Positions 23,390 through 34,800 of a stretch of 64,000 bases of DNA are shown here, in pieces. The position numbers and the translations under genes are program-made. The DNA lies in contig NC_089280.1 of assembly GCF_963678975.1 (NCBI RefSeq), positions 33,250,603 to 33,314,602 of the forward strand, given 5' to 3'. Position 1 is the stretch's first letter. Every line of letters begins with the position of its first letter. The notes beneath the pieces were generated by a model. It was given only the letters and a program-made list of their open reading frames with translations. It was not told the origin of the DNA and searched no databases. This stretch comes from Dysidea avara (Eukaryota > Porifera > Demospongiae > Dictyoceratida > Dysideidae).

Positions 23390-24745
23390 TTGTAGCTGAA
23401 CTCCCTACAGAATAATTTGAAGTGTATATAATTCTATAATGGAGTAAATTTGAAATGTAGCTGAATGCTCTATTAGGGTGACTGTTCTATTAGAGTATCT
23501 CGTTCTCGCATTTGCTACATGTAGTTGTGTTTTGAATCGTAACTCAGTAGTTTGTAATCCGATTCTTCTGTACTACTGCAAGGACTTTCTATGATAATTG
23601 TTCCAGCTGCACACCAATTTTCAGCTCATTTCTCTCAGCGGTTTGCCTGGTAGGCGTGAAAACTAAAGGTTTTTTATTCATAAAAATTAATCGCGTAATT
23701 GTGACACAGGTTGGGTTTTGTGTCATATCTTGATGGCCTTTACCTGGATTTCTTTCAAACCACCAAAAGGAACTCCTACGATAGTTACTCCATCTATAGG
23801 GACCCGCCGATTATGCTGGCATAATTATGAGCATAATAGGTGCCTGAAAGCATTGAGCATAATGCTAGCATAATAGGTAGAATATTTGTATGAATTCTTG
23901 CTTATCAAAATAGCTATCACTGAAAGATCGATATACTCTAATAGAACAGTCAGTAACTCTAACTCTAATAGAACAGTCACATAGCTGACTGTTCTATTAG
24001 AGTATATCGATCTTTTCTGTGATATGCATTTTGACAAGTAAGTTTGTGCTTCAGCCACTTGTTATTTATCCATAAACTGGAAATTATTAGCAGAGCATGA
24101 GAACTGAGGCATAAATAATTGGGAATAATTTGAGCATAATAGGTAAGTATTGAGCATAAATTTAAGTATAATAGGTAAATATTTGAGCAGTGCAGCACAG
24201 CATAATAGGTAAAATTATGAGCATAATTGGCGGGTCCCTATCCATCTACATAGCAATTTTCACCTCATTCCTTCAAGGGGTTTACCCTGTGGGCATGACA
24301 GACTTCAACCTTATTTTACCTGAAAAATCGGTCATAACTCCATGAATGTTCATTGGATTCCTACCAATCTTGGTACTGAGATCCATTAATGAGCCCTTTA
24401 AGTGTTCCAAATTTCAGCCTGATTGGAGCACAAATTTGTGTTTTATGGCGGATTTTGCAAAGTGTGCGAAAAGCAGAAGTAGGAGATGAAGAAAAAATGT
24501 AGAAAAACCCCAAACTTTGGCCACTTGTATTTCGGAAATGGCTGGAACGATATTTTTCAAATATGGAATGTAGACTCCCCTACATAGCTGGCAATTCTGT
24601 AGCAACTTTGGTTTCAATTGGATAAGAGATCATGGAGTTACAAAGGTGTGAAAATAGTGTTTTCTTTCTTCCTGTTAATATACTCACAGTGTGGCGTGCC
24701 AGCTTCTTTGGCTGCATGACACACTACCGTGTGTGTTGGTATAAT
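23390..24745 (+). mobile_element. Composite element tail, copy 3, with a nested MITE
   Basis: A single minisatellite unit (23392-23425) leads into the conserved tail, matching 481-1360, and ending in CACACTACCGTGTG (24720-24733). A hAT MITE interrupts it at 23797-24240. The near-absence of the minisatellite shows how array size varies between copies. Confidence 0.85.
23797..24240. mobile_element. hAT-type MITE (TAGGGACCC ends), copy 2
   Basis: This has the same ends and organisation as 12030-12487. A perfect 8-bp duplication, TCCATCTA, lies at 23789-23796 and 24241-24248. The centre holds the 19-nt motif twice in direct orientation and once inverted, bordered by GATCGATA/TATCGATC. Confidence 0.95.
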
Positions 24746-24877
24746 AACACTAGAGCAAATACACATACGACTGTTATTAAATTGTCATTTGGCCTTTTTT
24801 GTAGTGTGTGATTTTAAAAAGTAGCCTAACGACAATTTAATAACAGTTGCATGTGTAATTGCTCTAGTTTTATTATA
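24744..24877. mobile_element. Small inverted-repeat MITE
   Basis: Arms of about 45 bp (ATAACACTAGAGCAAATACA …, and inverted ATAAAACTAGAGCAATTACA …) surround a roughly 45-bp centre. Both arms end in a GTTATTAAATTGTC block. Confidence 0.75.
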
Positions 24878-24899
24878 TAGTTAGATGCAAAGAGAATGG

Positions 24900-25130
24900 G
24901 TAATACTGCATTCACCTGGCCGCAACTTGATGTCAGTCCTTGTTCTTACCAGCTGTTTAACAGATTGATCATGGTAATATTCCAATCTAATTGGCCGCAA
25001 CTTGATATGAGTCCTTGTTCTTACCAGTCATGTTGAATAAGCTTTGTTTGATTGATTCTACTTTGCTTGGCAGCACACTTTTTTACAGCTCCAAGGCTGT
25101 TTTTGTTTTAGGATTGAGTTTATAGACCTA
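24900..25130. repeat. 71-bp direct duplication and foldback-module remnant
   Basis: GGCCGCAACTTGATRTSAGT followed by CCTTGTTCTTACCAG occurs at 24920 and 24991. A remnant of the foldback right end (GCAGCACACTTTTTTACAGC …) follows at 25072-25115. Confidence 0.6.
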
Positions 25131-25148
25131 ATTTCTATTTGAATGTAG

Positions 25149-25801
25149 GAGGAAATGATTACAGAAGTCAAAGGATTATCGCTATTACTGTACCAGCTCA
25201 TATAATGTCAACATCATTCACTATAAACATCATTGATGACAACATTGCAGAATGTGATGAAACATTTACACTAACACTTAGTGTTCCATCCTCACCTTGT
25301 GGAGTTATTAGTGGAAGTGATGATACTAGTGAAGTGATGATAAGAGATGATGATGGTAGGAGAAGTGCTAGTGATTATGTTGTGTTATTACTGACCAACA
25401 GGTGTAATGTTGTCATTTGACCAATCACAATATTTTATTGAAGAGAACATGACTCCATTATCAGTTGGTCTAATACTAAACAGGACAACCTCTGAAGATG
25501 TTATAGTAGAAGTTAGTGTGAATGATAGATCAGCCAAAGGTAATAGTTATTAATTGTTGATGTAAAGTTGAGGGATATTCTACTACAGCTGGTATTGACT
25601 ATGATAGATCAGGAGCTCCACTAGTGTTTAATGTGACTATTAGTAGTGGAGTGACATCATCATCATTTGATGTGAATATCAATAATAACACAAGACAAGA
25701 TGGAGATACGATGTTCTCCATTACTATTAGACTGATATCAACTTGTTTACCAATAACCATCAAGTCTGATACTACCAGTGTGACTATCATTGATGATGAC
25801 G
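25149..25801 (+). other. Gene 1 exons 1-3: one and a half Calx-beta domains
   Basis: Exon 1 is the second half of a Calx-beta domain: GGNDYRSQR, then SFTINIIDDNIAECDETFTL and VMIRDDDG. Exon 2 (25402-25539) is a first half, with SFDQSQYFIEENMTPLSVGL. Exon 3 (25589-25801) is its second half, ending SVTIIDDDG. In the Calx-beta family the acidic DDD/DDN and ExxETF positions bind calcium; they are kept here. The partner first half for exon 1 is missing from the visible sequence. Every exon starts and ends in phase 1. Confidence 0.85.
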
Positions 25802-28800
25802 GTATAGTTGCACTGATGTTATTTATAAGTGTTCTACTTTTTAAAATTATTTACACTTGTATATCCATCACAACAATCCAAGTTTAATATAATAAATTCT
25901 TTGAGTCATGGCTGAGGATCTGCTGATTATACTGACATACTTTTATTTATCATTCGTCTAGGGACCTGCGGTAAGGTTAAATAAAGTCTGTGTAGCAAGG
26001 AGTCAGAAAGATGTAGAAATCCCATATGAGGTGGTTACTTGATCCACCGACAACTTTGAGCAAAACTTTACATTGCTAAGAGAATCAGGCATGATGGAAA
26101 ATTTTCACTTCTAGCTAATAGATAAAATTCTAGCCTAAACATTGTTAGCCTTGTACAGTGGTAGTACTGTAGCCAGTAAGGCCAAGCCAATGTGTGGTTA
26201 TTGCTAATTGTTGGCACTAAACAGAGAGTTGCTCTAATAGTGCAGTCATTTACTCTATTACTATATACAGTCACCCAATTAGAGCAGTGGCAGATGCCCA
26301 CCCAAAATTTCCTAGGACAGCAGCACCCATTATTACAGGCAAGAGACAAGTAGTGCATACGTAGGTAGCATGATATATTCATTGTAAATCAGCAGTTGAC
26401 ATTGAGAAACATTCAATAATTGCATCACATGATCCAAGTTGTGTACAGTACCATGTGATCAAAAATTTTGGTGAGGAAGAGAGAAACACAAGGAAGTAGG
26501 GAATCCAGTTTTTTCCACATCCAGAATACTTAGTTGTGAGTAACTGCACAGATTCTCTTGTTGGCAGGTTACAGAACAAGACAATTAGGTGTAATATTCA
26601 TTTCTAGAACAGCCACACATACATAATTGTCTTGAGTTTATCATGTTTACTTTTGTGCGCAGTAAATGGCAGGTCATCTTTGTAAACAATGGCTAGCAGA
26701 TTTTCTCTATAATGTACAGTAAATCTTATTTGTCTTGAACAACACTTTTAATGCAATTAAGCATTAATTTTCATTTCTGATAGTTATGGAATACTAGGCA
26801 TTTTTGAGATTGATATAAACTTACTTTCTTTCAATTAGTTCTTCGTATTCAGTTTTCATCAACAAGTTTTAGTGGATCAGAATCATCTGGTGAAGTGTTA
26901 GTCAGTATTGTGATGTTGGGAGGAAGTTTTGATAGAAATATTAAAATATATGTCAGTCTACGTGGAATAAATGTAATAGGTCAGTGGATACTTATAAGTA
27001 TTATTAGCTAATTAGATAAAGCCATTTTTGAAACAATTAACAATTCTGTCTACAGTTATACACAGATATAGCAAAAACTAATTATGGCTTGTATCATCCT
27101 ATCCTTAAAGAATAAAGTCATTGTTGCTATTGGTTTAGCTTCCATACAATAAATCATTTGTTTAAAATTAGCTATGTTCACTTTAGTTAATATGTCTATG
27201 TGTTATGCAAAAGTAAAAATTAAGTAATTTGCAGAAGAAAACGACTTCCGTCCTACTCGTCTCACTGCTACAATTCCTGCTAATGCCACTACCACTACAG
27301 TGAGAGTACCAGTGATGAGTGATAGTATTGTTGAGGGAGATGAGATGTTTAGTATGAACTTGAATGTACCATCATCACTTGGTCCTGGAATAGTAGCTGG
27401 TTCTGTTACTAGTGCAACTGGAATAATACTGGATTCTACTGGTAAGCTTAAACATTTGCAAAGTAATTATTTACATAAATGTTATCACAGATATAACAGT
27501 GCAGTTCACACAAACACAATACACTGGTTCAGAAGATACAGGATTTGTACTGGTAACATTGGAACTAGTTGGAGGAACATCCAGTAGACCATTTGATGTC
27601 ACTGTTACTCCATTAGAACAGTCACCAGTGTCTGCAAGTAATGTTGTCTATTTTTATTATTATTGCATCTTCATCTGATTGTGTTATAGGTACCTCTGAT
27701 TTTAATTCTAGAGCTTTTGATGTAACATTTAATCCTGGAGATATTATTAAATCCTCAAACATAACAGTGTATAGAGATGACATAGTTGAATTCAATGAAA
27801 CTTTTAATATTGTCATATCTCTATTACCTCTTCTTAATCTTCATATTAAAGTAGATGACAAAATTTCCATTGAAGGACATATAGTAGATTCCACTGGTAA
27901 GAGCAGTGTCTATACATGGATTTCTTGTTGTAAATGAAATTCCATTGGCTTAGATGTGAAAAATATATTGTCGTGCAAAGTTTATTGTGATTAATTGTTT
28001 TGTAGTGATTGCCTCAATCACAGAGTATCCTGATAACTTCACAGTTGTATATGAGAATGATAGCATCACCTTATCCTGTAATGCCACAGCTAGTGGCCCC
28101 ATTATGTATCAGTGGAGGAGAAGTAGTAGAAGGATGATTAATAACAATGCCAAAGGAGTCAACACGCCTACACTAACTATATCATCGGTTACACAAGATG
28201 ATGAGGATGAGTATTACTGTACTGCTAGTTATGGTGTATATGTGAATGGGACAAGTCATGTAGCTGAGTCAGAGAGAGCACAAGTTGTTGTATTTGGTGA
28301 GACCACATGCATGCATCATTATTATACTTGTGTAAATGTTGCGCAAAATCTTTGATATATAACTTTCATGATCTTTTATTCATTATCAAGCCAGTATTAA
28401 ATCTTTCTTGTTTATTTATGTTGTCTGTTTGTATTTAGTTATTTTATGCATCATTATGTATAGGTCCTCCAGTAGTAAAACCATTTGATTCAGTCTATTA
28501 TGCTATTGTTGGACAGTCATTTACTCTGAATTGCTCTGCTATAAATGATTATGATTCACCCAACAGTTTAACATTTGCTTGGTTTAAGGACAGCAACTTA
28601 ATAAATGAAAATATTGTACAAGTAAAAGTGGTGGACTCCACCACATCTCAGCTAGTTATAACACAGTTGGATCCTGACCAACACGGTGGACAATATTCTT
28701 GTGGAGTATATAATAATGAGGTATCTGATGCTGTGTATATATCTACTAGTTTAATAATTGAAGGTTAGTTTGCATATGTATATGCTCAACAACTGTGATT

Positions 28801-31800
28801 CAATAGTTGTTGATACACAGTTGCAGACTTTACTAAGCTATTGGCCAGTGCAGTTGAATCATTCAGAATCAACGAAACAAGTTATGCTGTTAACATCAGA
28901 TTTGTGTTGCCAAATTTCTATGATGAACCAATCAGGTATGTACAGGGTACCTTGTATAGAATGTTTTATACATGGTGGCTAGCAGCAAACTGCTACAATT
29001 GTTTTGATACAAATTGTGATAGCAGAAAAATACCATATTGGCCCAAAAAGGAGGTGCTTAATATATACCTGTACCCTAGTAGTTGTTGTGCATTCAGTCA
29101 AAAGTAATGACCACATCTCCAGGTCCATTTAACATGAGGTGCCAAAAAGTGGTTATAATTATGCTAGGGTTTGCATAGTTGATTGCACTTATGGCAAGTA
29201 GCATTTGGATTACGTACATGCATAGCCTCATTTCTGACTGTTGCAATTGGAAATGCAAAACTGTATTTGCTCTCACTAAAGATATCACTATTAGGCTTGA
29301 GCCAAATATGCTTTGAAAATTGCCTATTATGCTTTTGAGCAGTGCTCAATAATCCAGCCTATTATGCTCAAAATTATGCTCTCAAAATTGTGATTATGCT
29401 CTAGAACTGACTGTTTATTAGAGTATAATCTGTATTTGCTGACTGCTGTATTAGAGTAACTGACTGCTCTATTAGAGTATCTTGATCTTATTACCATAAA
29501 GTGTGAATAATCAGTCAAGAAATAGTAAAATAATAACAATGCAAGGTTTTTTGATATGAAATGCAGTAATAATTTGCAGTGTGCTCATGTTGTACAGTAT
29601 TTGTGGCGGGCGCATTGCACAGTTTATTTAGAATTCTTGAAAATCATCCTATTATGCTGACATAATGCTTGATGCTTTTGCCAGCCTATTATCCTCGAAA
29701 TTATGCCGGCATAATTGGTGCAAGCCTAATCACCATACTAATAAGTGCTATCCCATGGCCAGCACCTGTTATACACCAAGGAATAATTATCACTCAAAGT
29801 AAACAAGTTCTGTTAAATTCCATATCCAACATAATTTGAATATTTGATGCATTAATGCTTAATAGCAAGCCTCTCTTGCAATACCTTTATTCAGAATGTT
29901 CTCTGACATTCAACCATATCAAACAGTACAGTAATACTGTTTACGTACAATTTTCCCAAAAGTGATGTGCCACTAGGTTTGAGTACTAGAGAAAATCACC
30001 CCGAGCCAGACAACCAGGAAGTACAATATAACACTTAATGCACCGCCTTGCTTGTGTGTATGAAAAATACAGTACTTGGGAGGTGTATCGAGGCAAATAC
30101 AACACTCGGCTTCACTTAGTGCTGTATTAGTCTCTCAACACACCCCCTTGTACTGTATTTTCCGTACACACGCACGGTGGTGCTTTAACTCTAACATAAA
30201 TGCAGGAAAGATTTAAATATGGGTCAGTAGCTGGTATGGTCTGACTATGTATGGCTATGTTGAATGGACAAATCCTAGAGATATCACGCAAAATTTCAGT
30301 TATGCGAGTTTAATGTTTTAATCAGTACTATTGTATCGATTATGGCATACTTATTAAAGGTAAGCTTTCTTGTATTTTCATGTAAAGTGGCAGCTTCGTT
30401 GTATCAGTAATGTGGGTGTGGGTCTGTATTCAAAAATGTGTGGAAACGCTTGCTGTAGCACTAGTTCTCACCTTAGCTCAACGTTTTTCAACTCATAGAA
30501 TAGTGAGGACAACAAAATGCTTTTGAGTGGTTTTCATGGCCTAATCCAAGCCAGGGCTACAACCAGGCAGCGATCGTATAGACATTAAGGCTGAAAATTG
30601 ATTGTGAAATAGATTTACACTCACATGATTAGTATGCATGACTTACATTCAGATGTAGTTTGGGAAAAGTCACCAACTTGCTACATTGCAAATGTATATA
30701 GCCTGGGTGGCTCCTTTGATCTCAGGCATGAAAGTGATACATTCATTAATGCTATGAAACTAAAGTGGTAAGTAGTCCTTGCTTCCTAACAGTGGAATAT
30801 TTTTACAGTGTACATGATATATATATAACATTTTATTAGACACAATACCTCTGTTACTTGCTTAGACCACATGCAGTGCAAGTGTAATGGCATACGTAGA
30901 TAAATCTCTTTTCTCTAACTCTGATAGTGTATTGACATAACAGCTCCATTTATAATGTGCATTAAGTACTGGTACATATAGCATAAAAATAACAGAATGG
31001 CACCATACATAATTATCATAACATTCATTTTGTGTCTCCACGTGCACCCCCACCAAATGAATTTTACACTCTGTAATATGTTCAGCCCGTTATACAGCAT
31101 TACAAAAGAAAAAAATATTAGAAGTGCCTTTACAGTCAATCCAGTCAGTACAATATACACAGTCAGACAATTTCCATTCTAAATGTGATAGTCAGCACAT
31201 AGGGAAGCCTTTAAGTACTACTGCATATCGACACTTTGTGCTGTCAGCAAAAAGATATGGGTCACAATGTTTGGTCCATGATGCATCCATTGTGTGTATT
31301 GTGATATGCCTAAAGACATCTGAACTATCAGTGAAAACCAAGCCCTTATATACATAGGCTTAGCAGTTATTTTGAAGGCATCAGTTATTTAGTCAGTCAG
31401 TAGAAGGTTCCACTGAACAGCAATTTTAATATTTTGTATCAACCTATTAGAAAGCATTGTAAGTCGTGCTGAAGGTACTTATGAGAGCTTGCCGCGGCAT
31501 CATAAATGTATTATTTTAGGCTGGTTTCTGATCAATTATTTTATTAGGAAGTGCAACCTTCATGATCCCTGTTATACAGTACTACCATACCATGTGATAT
31601 TTTTAACCACAATGTAATCCTGTGTTGCTTGTTATGGTTTTAGCCACTGGGTTGTTGTTGTGACCATGGATGGAAATGTGACTCCTTCTTTAATACCAGA
31701 CAGTGATCTTGTCAGTTATTCTGAATCAATTGGCCACACCATGTATGTTGCAGTTGTAAAGGATAACACAATTGAAGACCAGTGGGAGAAAACTGTAATA

Positions 31801-34800
31801 TTGGGGAATGGAAATACAAGCACATGGAATGGTAAAACCTATTACAATTCTCCTCTCAGTAAAGGTGTTTCATACCATATATTCATAAGGGCCTATGCTG
31901 CCAGTCATTTTGATATGGTGAGTTGATATCAAGACACACGGTAGTGTGTCGTGAGGCCCAAGAAGCCGGCGCGCCACACCGTGAGTATATTTACAGGAAG
32001 AAAGTAAACGCGATTTTTTTCACACCTTTGTAGCTCCATGATTCCTTATCCGATTGAAACCAAAGTTGCTACAGAGGTGCCGGTTAGGTAGGGGAGTCCA
32101 CATTCCAAATTTGAAGAAAATCGCTCCAGCCATTTCCGAGATACGAGCGGCCAAAGTTTGGGTTTTTTTTCTTCGTTTTTTTCTTCTACTCCTTTTCGCA
32201 CACTTTGCAAAATCCGAAATAAAACACGAATGCGTGTTCCAATCGGGCTGAAATTTGTCACACTTAAAGGGCTCATTAAGGCGAACCTCAGTACCAAGTT
32301 TGGTAGGGCTCCGATGAACATTCACGGAGTTATTACAGATTACTTGCGTAAAATAAGCCGGTCGAAGGTCTGTCACGCCCACAGGGTAAACCGCTTGAAG
32401 GAATGAGCTGAAAATTGCTATGTAGATGGAGTAACTATCGTAGGAGTGCCTTTTTGTGGTTTGAAAGGAATCCAGTTAAAGGCCATCGAGATATAACACA
32501 AAACCCAACCTGTGTCACAATTACGCGATCGATTTTTATGAATAAAAAACTATTAGTTTTCACGCCTACCAGGCAAACCGCTTAGAGTAGTGAGCTGAAA
32601 ATCAGTATGTAGCTGGAATAATTATCATAGAAAGTACTTGCAGTAGTACAGAAGAATCGGATTACAAACCACTGAGGTATGATTCCAAAGCCAACTACGT
32701 GTAGCATATGCGAGATCGAGATACTCTAATAGAACAGTCACCCTAATAAAGCATTCAGCTACGTTTATAACTTACTCCATTATAGAATTATATTACATTG
32801 CAAGTTATTCTGTAGGGAGTTCAGCTACATACAGTTAATCTTATAGACAATTCAGCTACAAGCAAGTCACCCTGTAGAGAATTCAGCTACAAATATGTTG
32901 CTGTAGAGATTCAGAACATTATAAGTCACACTGAAGAGAATTCAGCGATAAACAAGTCACCTTGTAGAGAGTTCAGCTACAAGTCACTCTGTAGAGAATT
33001 CAGCCACAAACAAATCACTGTGTAAAGGGTTCAGCTACAAAAAAAGCTACCCAGTAGAGAGTTCATCTAGATCAGCTACAAACAAGTCATTTTAAGCAAT
33101 GTTCAGCTACAAGTAACTCACTCTGTAGAGAGTTCAGCTACAAACAAGTCACTCTGTAGTACAAACAAGTCACCGTGGAGAAAGAGTTCAGCAACCAATC
33201 AAAGAACCACCATGTAAAAGAGTTCAGCTATACAAACAAGATATAACTCTATAGAGAGATCAGGTAGAAACTTAACAGATCACACTGTAGAGAGTTCAGC
33301 TAGAAACAAGTCATCCAGACTAAGTAGAGAGATCAACTAGAAAACATCACCTTGTAGAGAGTTCAAATCACCCTATAGATAGTTCAGCTACAAACAAATC
33401 ACCCTATAGATAGATCAGCTAGAAAAAGTCACCTTGTAAAGAGTTAGCTACAAAGAAACTACCATGTAGAGAATTCAGCTATCAACAGATCATCCTGTCA
33501 AGAGTTCAGCTAGAAACAAGTCATCCTGTAGAGAGATCAACTAGAAGAAGTTACCTTGTAGAGAGTTCAGCTACAAAGAAACAACCATGTAGAAAGTTCC
33601 ACTGCAAACAAATCAAACTGTACAGAGTTCAGCTACAAACAAATCACCCTGTAGAGAGATCAGCTAGAAACAAGTCACCTTGTACAGAAATCAACTAGAA
33701 GAAGTTACCTTGTAGAGAGATCAGCTGCAAACAAACCATCATGTAGAGAGTTCAGCTGCAAACAAATCACCTGTAGAGAGTTCAGCTACATATAAATCTC
33801 CCTGTAGAGAGATCAGCTAGAAGAAGCTACCTTGTAGAGAGTTCAGCTACAAAGAAACCACCATGTAGAGAGTTCAGCTGCAAACAAATCGAATTGTAGA
33901 GAGTTTAGCTACCAACAAATCACCATGTAGAGAGTTCAGCTAGAAACAAGTTATCCTGTAAAGAGATCAGCTAGAAGAGGTTACCTTGTAGAGAGTTCAG
34001 TTATGAACAAACCATCATGTAGAAAGTTCAGCTGCAAACGAATCACCCTGCAGAGAGTTCAGCTACGAGAATATCACCCTATAGAGAGTTCAGCTAGAAG
34101 AAGTCACCTTGTAGAGAATTCAGCTTCAAAGAAACCACCATGTAGATAGTTCAGCTGTAAACAAATCATCCTGTAGAAAGTTCAGCTACGAACAGATCAC
34201 CCGGTAGAGTTCAGCTAGAAACAAGTAACCCTGCAGAGAGATCAGCTAGAAACAAGTCATCCTGTAGAGAGACCAGCTAGAACAAGTCACTTTGTATGTA
34301 GAAAGTTCAGCTACAAAAAAAATCACCCTGTAGAGAGGTCAACTACAAACAAACCTCCCTGTAAAGAGATCAGCTAGAAGAAGTTACCTTGTTGAGAGTT
34401 CAGCTAGAAAGAAACCATCATGTAGAGAGTTCAGCTGCAAACAAATCACCTGTAGAGAGTTCAGCTACAAACAATTCACCCTCTAGGAAGATCAGCTAAA
34501 AGAAGTCACCCTGTAGAGAGTTCAGTTACAAAGAAACCACCATGTAGAGAGTTCAGCTACAAACTAGTGACCTTGTAGAGACATCAGTTACCTTGTAGAG
34601 AGTTCAGCTACAAAGAAACCATCATGTAGAGAGTTCAGCTGCAAAAAAATCACCTGTAGAGAGTTCAGCTACAAACAAATCACCCTGTAGAAAGATCAGC
34701 TAGAAGAAGTTACCTTGTGGAGAGTTCAGCTACAAAGAAACCATCATGTAGAGAGTTAAGATGCAAACAAATCACCTGTAGAGAGTTCAGCTACTAACAA

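Larger units (their letters stand above)
28821..31917 (+). other. Gene 1 exons 10-11: FN3-like membrane-proximal domain split by a 2.7-kb intron
   Basis: Exon 10 (28821-28935) ends RFVLPNFYDEPI in phase 2. Exon 11 (31644-31917) starts with SHWVVVV across the junction and carries NGKTYYNSPLSKGVSYHIF followed by IRAYA. The pattern YNxPLxxGxxYxxFxRAY is typical of membrane-proximal FN3-like domains in sponge receptor proteins and receptor tyrosine phosphatases; that link is family knowledge, not proof. The intron holds a hAT MITE relative and repeat families B and C. Confidence 0.8.

Noticed and set aside
27605-27625. CATTAGAACAGTCACCAGT in gene 1 exon 6 as another copy of the 19-nt motif
   Set aside because: It matches over only about 12 bases and is explained by the coding sequence PLEQSPVS, which is shared with the paralogue.
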